Assembly: GCA_026315105.1 (NCBI GenBank)
Contig: CM048744.1
Location: forward strand, 972,818,221 to 972,882,220
Length of the DNA: 64,000 nt
Reading direction: 5' to 3'
From: Locusta migratoria
Lineage: Eukaryota > Arthropoda > Insecta > Orthoptera > Acrididae
A program made the translations under genes and the position numbers. Shown piece by piece: positions 21,635 through 31,606 of this stretch. The notes under the pieces were generated by a model that was not told the DNA's origin, did no database searches, and worked only from the letters and a program-made list of their open reading frames with translations. Positions within the stretch are counted from its first letter, which is position 1. Every line of letters begins with the position of its first letter.

Positions 21635-22249
21635 GACTGTTTAGGACAAAGAGATGTAACTACATAAACAGTGTTTTGAAAAAATCGATTTAAAGCTTTC
21701 GGCCATAAAAACTGAGTAGTTTTTAATAATTAATTGCGAGCCTTCGTACGGTAAATAAACTTTTTATTTTATTCATTGCTTCTTTCGCCTAGGCCTTACA
21801 TATTCCATTCACTCACTAGAACCTAGATGCTAATCATGTACATAGTCACGGCCGTCTGATCCGAAATGGGAACATAACTATATCAAGGAACGCTTAGATA
21901 ATTTTTACAGATACGTTATTCGGGACGATTTTACAGTCAACAGTACTTTGGTTTCCGTAAATCATGCATCGTAAAATCTTTCAGGTGAAAACAGTTGTGA
22001 TCGGCAAAGTATAAGTAGGGAAAAATGTTCAGCACTTAAGAACATAATTACAAGTGGTGAAGTGAATCGTGCCATCGAATAACGTTGTATGGCACATTTT
22101 GACATTTCGTAGAATCTCGTGGAATAATGATGTAAGCGGCAGTGTGCATCGCCTGCTGTAAAACTTGACCGGTTTACCGCAGCACTAAACAGCGAGGAGA
22201 CCCACCAAGTTTTCGCACCTCCGCTGGAACAATGCTGTATGTTACAATA
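21635..22249. other. No recognised feature
   Basis: Unassigned sequence upstream of an exon-like ORF. It could hold a 5' UTR, but no promoter motif is convincing. Confidence 0.45.
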
Positions 22250-22432
22250 ATGGCGGAGCGTATCAAGGTGACGCTTACCGAAAGCGGTTTGAAACGCGCT
22301 AATAACACACGGAAAAGGATAATTAACATCGCTAATTGACAGGATATTAAGAGGAAAAGGCTTCGTGATGTTGGAATGGAATATAAATCACGGAAAGGAA
22401 AGGTAGTTTTTGGGAAACAACCTCCAACACAG
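22250..22432 (+). pseudogene. Exon-like ORF ending at a splice donor, one stop
   Basis: ATG at 22250 (A at -3, G at +4) opens 61 codons that end exactly at a consensus donor, CAG|GTGAGT (22433-22438), in phase 0. The frame has one in-frame TGA at codon 30 (22337-22339). The second half is strongly basic (RKRLRDVGMEYKSRKGKVV), like the first exon of a family of insect proteins of unknown function that I remember only loosely. No downstream exon is found within the window. It may be a decayed gene, a transposon exon, or a real exon with a sequence error or TGA polymorphism. Confidence 0.4.
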
Positions 22433-23089
22433 GTGAGTGGAATGATGCTGTATGGGTTCCGTGAACATAAAATAATTACCCTTGTCTTCTGGTTTTCGGT
22501 TGCTTTACAATGGGGCACTGACACTTCAGAAGGAGAAGAAAAAGGATCTGTTGGCATGATAAAATATATGGATACAAAATACCGACACTTTTACGAAAAC
22601 CTACAGTGTGACAGGTGGGTTTGGCTACCAGATTTGTCTCAACTTTAACAGACTCAGGTACTACTACTTTTTTAAGACCAATGTAATCAGTTTACAAAAA
22701 ATATTTTTTGTATCTTGTAATAATTTTCTTACTTACTCTTTTTGGATTCTAGACAATCTTACCATTAGATCAGAGTACAGAGTGATATGGAATAAAGCTG
22801 TATATTCAGTGCGTTTATCCATTTTAAAACTATACTTAGTGAAATTTTGGAAAGCACAACCAAGTATTTTAAGAGTCTGCAAGCACAAATAATACGAATC
22901 TACTGGTACATTGTTATTTTCCATCAATTCTCTGGAATTAACAGTTTTTTCTCGATTTCCCATAAACTGCAAAATGTGCCATACAGTGTTATTCGATGTG
23001 ACGATTCAAGTGATGAAATATCAGGTTTTCACTGCTATGTAGTCCTGTAATTCATTGTACAGGTCTCCACGTTTCATGCTTCTTAATTT
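22433..23089. other. No recognised feature
   Basis: AT-rich sequence after the possible splice donor. No exon or repeat could be supported. Confidence 0.45.
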
Positions 23090-23905
23090 GTAAGTTGTTG
23101 TTATGGTCTTCAGTCCGACTGGTTTGATGCAGCTCTCCACCCTACTCTATCCTGAGCAAGCCTTTTCAACTCCTCATAAGAACGACAACCCACATCCACT
23201 TGAATCTGCTTACTATACGCGTCTCTTGGTCTCCCTCTGCGATTTTTACCCCACACACTTCCCTCCAATGCTAAATTTACGATTCCTCGATGTCTAAGAA
23301 TGTGTCCTACCAAGCGATCCCTTCTTTTAGTCAGGGTGTGCCAAAAATTCCTTTTCTCACCAATTCTGTTCAGTACCTCTTCATTAGTTATGCGATCTAC
23401 CCACCTAATCTTCAGCATTCTTCTGTAGCACCATATTTCAAAAGCTTCAATCCTCTTCCTGTTCGCACTGTTTATCGTCCATGTCGCACTCCCATACAAG
23501 GCAACACTCCATACAAATGCCTTCAGAAAGGACTTCCTTAGGCTTAAATCAATATTCGATGTTAACAAATTTCTCTTTTTCAAGAACGATTTTCTACCCA
23601 TTGACATTCTGCATTTTATATCCTCTGTACTGCGACAATCATTTGTTATTTTACTGCCCAAGTAACAAAACTCATCTACCTCCTTTATTGCTTCGTTTCC
23701 CAATCTAATTCCTTCAGCATCACCTGATTTTCTTACACTGCACTCGATTACCCTAGTTTTGCTCTTGTTAATGTTCATCTTATATGGACCTTTCAGTACA
23801 CTGTCCATTCCCTTCAACTGCTCTTCCAGGTATTTTGCTGTCTCTGAGGTTATTACAATGTCGTCGTCAAAACGCAATGTTTTTAATTCTTCACCCTATG
23901 AATCT
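23090..23905 (-). mobile_element. 5'-truncated LINE, young copy
   Basis: Minus-strand frame of 255 codons (23110-23877) with no stop, from the RT palm to the natural end at ASNQS-D; a GTT-rich plus-strand end at 23096-23101 represents the (CAA)n tail. The palm reads RFDDDIV: both catalytic Asp are kept but the preceding Ala is Asp. C-terminal blocks (YLGSKITNDCRS, ATWTINSANRKR, RRMLKIRWVDRI, HILRHRGIVN) match the copy at 14364 very closely. The absence of stops suggests a recent insertion, truncated in the palm. Confidence 0.9.
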
Positions 23906-24345
23906 AGAAATGTCGTCTTTCCTGCCAACCGACATCTGGTACCTCTAGCCAGGTGGGCTCGTCTCGTGTGCTCGGCGGTTGATCAAAGGGCGCCACGGTA
24001 ATGCGCCGATTAGACGTCGCGACGCCCAGTGGCGACATCTGACGCCGGCGCCGGTAACGAGTCTCGAGATGCGCGGCAGTTAATGGCTGCTCAGGACACC
24101 CAGCCTGTTTCCACCCAACCCTCTCCCTCCTCCCCCCTGTCATTTTGCACCGCGCCCTCGCCATCTCCCGGGAGACTCGTTAATAAGATGGCGGAGAAGG
24201 GAGGCAGCAGGGGAGTGAGGGACTTCCCCTGTCGCCGCAGTCTCAGGGCTGCCAACTTAACTGGCCAGGTGCTGCGAAGCACTCCCTTCCGAGTTGGATT
24301 AGACAACTGTTTGCGTTGCTTCGTCACAATATTTCGCGGTTATCT
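23906..24345. other. CpG-rich patch with YY1-like site
   Basis: Dense CpG from about 23930 to 24330, with AAGATGGCGG (24185-24194), the YY1-type core, and TTAAT cores nearby (24078, 24180). Composition and motif resemble a housekeeping-type promoter, but the flanking sequence has no recognisable exon. Confidence 0.4.
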
Positions 24346-24432
24346 ATGAAGTAATAATTACGAGGACTCAAAAATCATTATATAAATACGCTAACACGAA
24401 AATTGTGGTACAGATTATAAATTTATTCGTAC

Positions 24433-24615
24433 AAGGTAAAAAGGTAAAGCAACCAACAATCCGAAGATTGGTTTGAAGACCACAGTGCTTTACTGGGCAT
24501 GGAGGTGGTATGCCGTTGGCTTCCTCCGACCTTCGAACTGACTTACCCAGCCAGTTCTAGGGGAACGCACAGTTTAACGTGGGTTCCGAACCAGGGTGCT
24601 ACTCGGTATTTTTCA
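24433..24615. repeat. Dispersed repeat, second copy of 420-600
   Basis: Shares long identical blocks (CTTCCTCCGACCTTCGAACT, CAGTTTAACGTGGGTTCCGA) with 420-600. It lacks the tRNA-like right part of that copy. Preceding sequence at 24433-24455 (AAGGTAAAAAGGTAAAG) contains a small duplication. Confidence 0.8.
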
Positions 24616-24897
24616 GATGATTAAGAGTGGTTAAAGGAATTGGATGTGGAACTACGAAATCGACATGTTGTCAGCTCTGGAATTCTGATTATCACAGTAT
24701 CGAAATAACATTATTTCTTGGCGTTGTATAAATATACGAACACCGAAATTGTAGTTCAATTTCAAATATTAGGCTAATGAAAGTTATATAATTCGAAAAT
24801 AGCATGTGAAGTATATAATTCCGTTTTTATTTTTTGTTATTGTGTCAGGCATTATCCTTAACACGTAAAAGATACCGTTTCATACCTCCCAGTGCCG

Positions 24898-25252
24898 GTT
24901 AAATTTTACTAAATATCCCAGCGGCCTCCTATGGTAATGTTGGCAACAGATGTTGAATAGTGACAATCCTGTGAGTCTTCATTTTACCCAATCGCTTGAC
25001 AACGCTGATGTTTTCTCATGGAATCTTCGCATTACGAAGACAATTACTTTTAATGAGCGTACGAGGGTACATACAAGAACCTGTCAACCATAAAGCAGGA
25101 ACAACATTATTTGTTATTTCGTGGTCTAAACGATACACTAACAGAGTAATTCTATGTGGTTCGAACAAATGGGCAAAGATTTTCTATCGTGTTGTTGATG
25201 TTGCCAACATAATCACGCGAGGCCGTCGAGATGATACGTACAATTTTACGCC
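24898..25252. mobile_element. MITE with about 55-bp TIRs, copy 1
   Basis: The left end (TTAAATTTTAC, GCGGCCTCC, ATGTTGGCAACA in order) is mirrored at 25195-25252. The interior block GGGTACATACAAGAACCTGT (25054-25073) occurs inverted in the copy at 38625-39180. No coding capacity. Confidence 0.65.
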
Positions 25253-25686
25253 CAATGACCATTGTAAACACAATTGGTCGATTTTCGACCACAGACAATA
25301 CTAGTTTTTATAATTGAATTGTGGTGAGTTTCATTGTTATGAATAAGTAATAGTGCACCTTAAAAATTTTAATGTATGGTTTTATTGCAGGACACGCTTT
25401 TTAATCACAGGTCATTACAATATTCAAGAAACGTAATAGGCGCGGACGGCAAAATTACAGGCTTGTATCTTTGACGTCACTCTGTAGCAGGAGTTTAGAA
25501 CCATAAGTTTCTGCAAATGAAGGACTTACTAAACCATTATCAACACGGATTCAGAAACCGCCCTTGTCACATTACGTAATCACTCCTATGAACTTGTAAT
25601 TAAATTACGTGCTTATGGAAAATCGTCTGAGTGCGACTGGATTTCGAAATTCAGTCGCAAAACACACGAAAAGTCACAAAAGTAGC

Positions 25687-26550
25687 TGAAAACCCGGCGT
25701 TGCCCGGGTATTTATTCATTTATTCCTGCCATTTTTCAGGTATACATTCATTTGTATAAGGCCTGTATGTCTGTAACATCTCTTGGGGAATACAATTAGT
25801 AGTAAACAAGTAACAGATCAAAACTTGGTGCGTGATGGGGTGGTTTTCCATGAAAGTTACTGTTCATGTGCTCATATCTCATGAACTACGTGTCGTACTG
25901 TGATACAATGTAGGAGGTGCACTCAACTTATGCCTGTATACTGTCTGTAAAATTTCATGCTGCTACAATGTGTAGTGTACAAATTATAAATTGTAACGTC
26001 ATATCGAATGACGTTGTTTTACTCCATAAACAGCGGAAAAGTAGTAAGCGAGAAACTTTTTTCCTTTCATCATTTGCTATGGTTGTCAGCGAGAAAAAGT
26101 TTTATAAAGGTTTGAAATCATGTTTAAAGTTTGTTGCAAGTCGCTAAGTACTCTCATAGTCAGAGTATTTATAAAGTCTCGCCGTATTATGTGGTAGTGT
26201 TTTACGATTCCTTTTGTTTATGACGTCATAGCCGGCCGCGGTGGCCGAGGTGACTGAGGCGCTCCAGTCACAGTCAGCACGGCCACTACGGTCGGGGGTT
26301 CGAATCCCCCCTCGGGCATGGATATTTGTGACGTCCTAGTTCATAAGTAGTTTGTAAGTTTAGGGACTGATAACCCCGTAGTTAAGTCCCATAAGCTTAA
26401 CAAACATTTGAACATGACGTCATATCTTCTGAACCATGTGTCGTATATGATTCTTACGGTGACCGTCGTCATGGATTGAAGCTTATGTGTAGATTTGTAT
26501 GCGACACTTACACACGACACTCTGTCTCCTAAATATCTATAAAGCAATCT
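25687..26550 (+). mobile_element. Repeat of the CCGGCGTTGCCCGGGTA type, holding a SINE
   Basis: Starts with AAAACCCGGCGTTGCCCGGG, a motif I recall as widespread in arthropod repeats; includes the block AAACAGCGGAAAAGTAGTAA and ends near GACACTCTGTC. Much of it recurs at 49840-50455 in rearranged form. It may be a non-LTR 3' region; the class is uncertain. It contains the SINE at 26230-26413. Confidence 0.6.
26230..26413 (+). mobile_element. tRNA-derived SINE, type 1
   Basis: Intact A and B boxes, short body (segment before GTTTGTAAG reduced). The perfect 10-bp target duplication ATGACGTCAT (26220-26229, 26414-26423) happens to be a CRE-like palindrome. Confidence 0.94.
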
Positions 26551-27316
26551 GATGCTGTCGTTTATCGCTTAGTTAAACCACCAGAAGATCAGAAGTAGCT
26601 GCAAAATGATTTAGACAAGATATCTGCATTATGCAAAAATTGGCAGTCGAACCTTAACAATCAAAAGTGTGGAGTAAGCCATATCAGCTGTAAAAGAAAT
26701 TCGTTAAACCTTGTTTACACGGTCACTCAAATCTGTAGTCCGTAAATTCGACTAACTACCTAGGAATTACAATTACAACTTAAATTGGAGTTAACACACA
26801 GAAAATGTCTCAGGGAATACGACCCAAACACTACGTTTCATTGGCAGGATACTTAGAAGATGTAACAGTTCTACTAAAGAAACTGCCTGCACTAAACTTA
26901 TGGGTACTATTTTCGAGTATTGTTGCCCAAGAAGTGGGACTGACGGAAGATGAGGTCCAAGAATTCGTTTAATATTTTCGTGATACAAGAGAGACAGTGC
27001 CACGGAAATGAACGACTTGGGGTATAAAACATTAATAGAACATAATCGTTGCGGCGAGATTTATTTACGAAATACCTGTCATCATCTTTCTCTTCGGAAT
27101 GCGAATATATTTTGTTAGCACCCACCTGTATAGGGAGACCTGATCATCTTAATGAAATAAGACTAATCAGATAGGAAACCTAAAGATGTAAGAGTTCGTT
27201 ATTCCCCGTGCGCTATTAGAGAATGAAATGTTACAGAAACATTACAATAGCTGTTTGATAAATCCTCTGCCATGCACTTAAATCTGATTATCGGACTTTT
27301 TTTGTGGATGTAGATG

Positions 27317-27825
27317 AAGAGGAGCGCAGATTTCATAGGCACCTGTGTTGTCTATGTTCGAAATTCGACCACTTGTATTTACAGAGTAACGAAACTCGAA
27401 ATTAAAATTATATATAGGAAAAAAATGTTTTGGTCAGATGAAATCTTTGAATGTTGCAAATCTATTTCTGTCACTGAGTGTCGATCTTCAGTGCTAGAAT
27501 CGAAGGCCTATGGACCCACACAGACTAGCAGTTTGCATTTTAACATCAGACTGTTAACAGTATACAACCAATGTCAATGAATATCTCAAAACGAACTGCT
27601 TACTGTGACTAACGTATTGCTAGCAAAAAATGCCATACTCCAGAATGATGATGTATGGTTTGCACAGCAAAATCTCCACGTCTTAACAAATTGAAATATA
27701 TGGGACTTAACTATTGTGGTTATCCGACCCTAATCTAACAAACTACTTAATATTATGTGAGACGTCACCCGGCAGCATACCCGTAAGTTGTTTGTACTTA
27801 ATCTTACTTTAATTAATCTAAGAAT

Positions 27826-27828
<3 letters not shown>
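27317..27828. other. No recognised feature
   Basis: AT-rich spacer between a LINE 3' end and repeat B. Short ORFs show no family likeness. Confidence 0.5.

Positions 27829-27866
<38 letters not shown>
27829..27866. repeat. (AC)n microsatellite at the end of repeat B
   Basis: Nineteen AC units directly abutting the end of repeat B. Read in the repeat's own orientation this is a (TG)n 3' tail. Confidence 0.95.
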
Positions 27867-27868
<2 letters not shown>

Positions 27869-28101
27869 CATTATGGACTTTATTAGTCAGATATTGCAGA
27901 GTGCAGAACACTTCAAAACAGAAATTTTGTAGCACTGAACTATGTGATCTAGCAGTCAGACGTTAACCTCGAAATGGCTATCATCAGCAGAAGGCAAACA
28001 CGTGATTTTTAATTCTGTTAGCGACCTACCACGCATATTTTAGTTCGCGACCTATCGCTCATATTTTAGTTCGCGACCTATCGCGCATATTATAGTTCGC
28101 G

Positions 28102-28290
28102 GCAGGCCGCGGTGGCCGAATGGACTGAGGCGCTCCAGTCACGGTCTGCGCGGCCACTACGGTCGGGAGTTAGAATCCCCCCTCGGGCATGGATATTTGT
28201 GCCGTCCTTAGTGTTAGCTAGTTCATAAGTAGTTTGTAAGTTTAGGGACTGATGACCTCGTAGTTAAGTCCCATAAGCTCTACAAACATT
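28102..28290 (+). mobile_element. tRNA-derived SINE, type 1
   Basis: Full-length, inserted in the 26-bp array of repeat B. A 12-bp target duplication TTATAGTTCGCG flanks it (28090-28101 and 28290-28301; the T at 28290 is shared with the tail). Tail variant AAGCTCTACAAAC. B box carries GAGTTAGAATCC (C to A change), which may weaken transcription. Confidence 0.93.
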
Positions 28291-28352
28291 TATAGTTCGC
28301 GACCTATCGCGACGGGTAGCTCTCCAGCAGCTCGACCGCGAAGTAGGTCGAT

Positions 28353-28555
28353 AAAAAAAATGTTCAAATGTTTGTTAAGCTTATGGGACTTAACTACGGG
28401 GTCATCAGTCCCTAAACTTACAAACTACTTATCAACTACCTTATACTAAAGACGGCATAAATATCCATGCCCGAGGGGGGAATCGAACCCCCGACCGTAG
28501 TGGCCGTGCAGACCGTGACTGGAGCGCCTCAGTCCCCTCGGCCACCGCAGCCGGC
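28353..28555 (-). mobile_element. tRNA-derived SINE, type 1
   Basis: Full-length minus-strand copy with AAGCTTAACAAAC tail variant. A 10-bp target duplication GTAGGTCGAT flanks it (28343-28352, 28556-28565). It lies 62 bp from the plus-strand SINE, tail to tail. Confidence 0.93.
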
Positions 28556-29114
28556 GTAGGTCGATCTCGTGAGTTGGTCCGCTCGTTTTGACTTTTGCTA
28601 CCGCTACTAAAAGTACTGCTGAGCTGCATCTCAGCTCGAAATGACGGCAACTGGCAGAAGGGAATCACGCGATTCTGCGCGCTCTCGCGTGCTCTCGCTG
28701 TTACCCGTCAGTCTTCGGAAAAAGAGCGGACGAACTAAGAGGCGAGGCATCTGCGAACGAGTTAGCGTAGTTCGCCTGTGGGAGCACTCTTCTGAACTAG
28801 TTCGTTCGCGAACTACACAAGACTAACACACATCTCCTGGTAGCAGCTGCGCGCTCCACAGCAAGGCGCCTCAGAGAGCAGGGCCATTCCAAAGCGACAG
28901 TTTAACCGTCATGGGGAGTCTTAGAGCAGAGGGTAAGGACCAGATCTACAGTCACAATATTTCTGAAGTTAATGGCTGAAGGTTCGGCCAAATAATGGTG
29001 GAAACTATGAAGACAGAGTACGAATCCGTTCCTCGAAGACTTGCAGTGGTTCTCAAAGCCAATAGTGAGCCAAACCCTTATCAGTAAATAAGTATGGTGT
29101 CTATATTACGTTCC

Positions 29115-30376
29115 ATACCTGCCAACTCTACCTAAGATTTAGGTAGGATTCTCCTGATTTTGCACTTTTTCTCCCGCCTCCTCATTTTGCCATTATTTCT
29201 CCCGATTTTTAGCTTATATCCTAAATCCCATGATTTCTTTATTGACTAATGGTCAAAAGTCCTTTTTCATTTACCAGTTTAAATACGTATCGAAATTCAT
29301 AGAAATTATGAGTTTATAATGATTATTTTTGCCCTTGCCACATATTTGCAATTAAACATGTAGAGTTTCGATGTGCTCTTTTTGAATGTGGTGTTTTGTT
29401 ACAGTACGTAAGTGAAATCACTTCAATGGCTTTTTAATCGATGAAAATCTTTTGAGGGGATAGTTAGGAGCATCAGTTTCGTTCGCGAATTTCAGAAAGA
29501 GCATGTAAACAACTTTCATGTAAACAACTACTTTACGTGATTAAGGGATTTCAGTTCAGTGCTATGTGTTCAAGTATGGCACAAAATATAATCACTTTTG
29601 TAAGCAGTATTCGGCACTTTATTTGCATGTTATACTCTTTCTTGATATTTCCACATCACTTGGTGGAAAAAGTGATGTACCGGAATGCATGCAGAGAAAA
29701 TGAAAACTGTGTAACAAAACAATGAAATTGCTTAGAAAAGTGACAGTGATCATGTGATACATGCTGAGTGCTTATTTACATTTTTTTTATTTTAGAGTAC
29801 ACTTTACCAATTAAATGTGATGACCATGTGGATCATTTGTTTAATAAAATGTTCCGAGGTAGCAGTATAGCAGAAAAGATACAGCTGTGAACCTTTTTGT
29901 TTTAATTTAAAAAAAAAAATCAATCACTACCTGGACTGGCTACAAATAAGGATGTAATCAACATTTGCCGGCCGCGGTGGCCGAGGGGACTGAGGCGCTC
30001 CAGTCACGGTCTGCACGGCCACTACGGTCGGGGGTTCGAATCCCCCTTCGGGCATTGACATTTGTGCCGTCCTTAGTATAAGGTAGTTCCTAAGTAGTTT
30101 GTAAGTTTAGGGACTGATGACCCCGTAGTTAAGTCCCATAAGCTGTACAAACATTTGAACATTTTTTTAAATCAACATTTGGGTTAATGGAAGTGTTTCT
30201 TGTAACCATTATGCAGCATTGCGAGATGATAGGAAAAGGCTAAAATCAGTTATCTAAAGGTTTATAGTAAAATGGGCCGCTCTTTTTGATAGAGCATATC
30301 TCCAGATTTTTCGTAGAATCTCTCGATTTTTTAAACTGGATCTCCTGTTTTTTACGTTTTGAAGGATCGCAGGTAT
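29115..30376. mobile_element. ATACCTGC-ended DNA element holding a SINE
   Basis: Left end ATACCTGCCAACTCTACC (29115) and right end TCGCAGGTAT (30376) are inverted. Subterminal blocks rich in TCTCC-GATTTT (29150-29215; inverted near 30300-30355) pair imperfectly over about 80 bases. The interior carries a SINE (29968-30169) and no recognisable transposase. Shares its terminus with 53693-54607; target duplication unclear here. Confidence 0.65.
29968..30169 (+). mobile_element. tRNA-derived SINE, type 1
   Basis: Full-length, tail AAGCTGTACAAAC followed by a T run. A 12-bp target duplication AATCAACATTTG flanks it (29956-29967, 30170-30181). Confidence 0.94.
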
Positions 30377-30579
30377 GTTTCATATTATTTTGTCAACTCC
30401 CTATATTATTGGCCTCGCCGACGAACAGAAGCCAGACATACACCAGCCGCCATAAAACGTAAATTCGCTGCAGCTGCTCATTTTATTACAATTTATTCCT
30501 CATTTCTGTCTACTGCAATGTTTCGCGGAGCGATGTGATTCTGCTGACAACGCAGGGACAGAAACGAGTGGCAGTTTAT

Positions 30580-30584
<5 letters not shown>

Positions 30585-30641
<57 letters not shown>
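30585..30641. repeat. (TA)n microsatellite
   Basis: About 28 TA units. Confidence 0.95.
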
Positions 30642-30644
<3 letters not shown>

Positions 30645-31000
30645 CTGAACCCCACATAATTTAAAATACTACTCACTCCACTTTTTAGTCGGCCCGCCCG
30701 CAGTATTTCAATTATGTTAACGACCCATTACGCGGACGAGTAAATTAAGCAATTGTCTGCTTAAATTCTGGTGGAATCCCCCTCGTTAACGACAACGATC
30801 CGGAGGGGTGGAAAAAAAATTTAATCACAGCAAAAACGGTCGCTCTGGAATTGAAACGTACGATGCAGTGTAAATCTGCCATTACTGCAGTTGCTGAGGC
30901 TATAGTATATAACATTTTCATTATGGAAATGACATGTGATTTTTTTTACATACTTCAGACGGAAATGGCAGCGTCGTCATTTTATGTCACTGAGGCGCTC

Positions 31001-31001
<1 letters not shown>

Positions 31002-31042
<41 letters not shown>
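31002..31042. repeat. (GT)n microsatellite
   Basis: About 20 GT units. Confidence 0.95.
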
Positions 31043-31043
<1 letters not shown>

Positions 31044-31394
31044 GCAGTCGATAGGTTTAGTAAACTGACAGTAAACAGTGAGTTGTTTAAAGTTTACTCA
31101 TATTTTATAACGCAGTATTTCTAACAGTTCATAAGCATCGTTTGATGGTTCGAACAGAACTAAAGTGGTTACAAATACTAAATAGTTATTCAATGACGTT
31201 GCCAAGTTGTTAACTGACAGTCAAGAAAAGGATTGCAATGTATGTAAAATCTACTTGACATTAATGCATTAAAAGTGTCGGCGAAGGTTACAAATTGTAA
31301 ATTTCTTTTACAATTTAAGTAGACCTGCTTGAAAATTTAACGCAGGTTTTACTAATTAAACAGGCGTTTAGCTTTCTCTTCAGGATCAAGAAAA

Positions 31395-31597
31395 CGGCCG
31401 TGCGGAGTAGCCGAGCGGTCTGGAGCGCCATGTTGCGGATCGCAAGGCCTCCCTCGTCGGGGGTTCGAATCCTCCCTCGGGCTTGGATGTTCGAGCCATC
31501 TTTATTATAAGGTAGTTCATAAGTAGTTTGTAAGTTTAGGGACTGACGACCCCGCAGTAAAGTCCCATAGGCTCTACAAACATTTGAACATTTGATT
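31395..31597 (+). mobile_element. tRNA-derived SINE, type 2 head
   Basis: The head differs from type 1 (GGAGTAGCCGAGCGGTCTGG instead of GGTGGCCGAGGGGACTGAGG) but the body and tail (GTTTGTAAGTTTAGGGACTG, CTCTACAAACATTTGAACA) are the same family. B box GGGTTCGAATCC intact. A 9-bp target duplication TCAAGAAAA flanks it (31386-31394, 31598-31606). Confidence 0.9.
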
Positions 31598-31606
31598 TCA
31601 AGAAAA

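Larger units (their letters stand above)
25437..27316 (+). mobile_element. CR1-like LINE, degraded and interrupted
   Basis: First part, 25437-25686: RT blocks NYRLVSLTSL-like, HYQHGFRNRP, KLRAYGKSS and CDWIS in broken frame. Second part, 26551-27316: DAVVYRLVKPPEDQK, NDLDKISALCKNWQ and later blocks, with stops, ending in CCTCTGCCATGCACTTAAA and TGGATGTAGATG, the 3' end typical of this family. About 60 codons between the two parts, including the first catalytic Asp region, are missing, and an 864-bp repeat (25687-26550) occupies the gap. Same family as 61810-62640 and 59563-60082. Confidence 0.75.
27867..28826 (-). repeat. Unclassified 1 kb repeat, copy B
   Basis: Reverse complement of copy A (11245-12299). 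Matching landmarks: GAGCTGCATCTCAGCTCG (28622), ATCACGCGATTCTGCGCGCT (28665), GAGCGGACGAACTAAGAG (28724), and the end TTATTAGTCAGATATTGCAG (27877). About four 26-bp units survive (28017-28101 and 28291-28340), against about twelve in A. Two SINEs interrupt it, at 28102-28290 (plus) and 28353-28555 (minus); without them it is about 570 bp, shorter than A mainly through the arrays and part of the middle. Confidence 0.75.
30377..31394. other. No recognised gene; two microsatellites
   Basis: Holds (TA)n at 30585-30641 and (GT)n at 31002-31042, otherwise unassigned. Confidence 0.5.
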
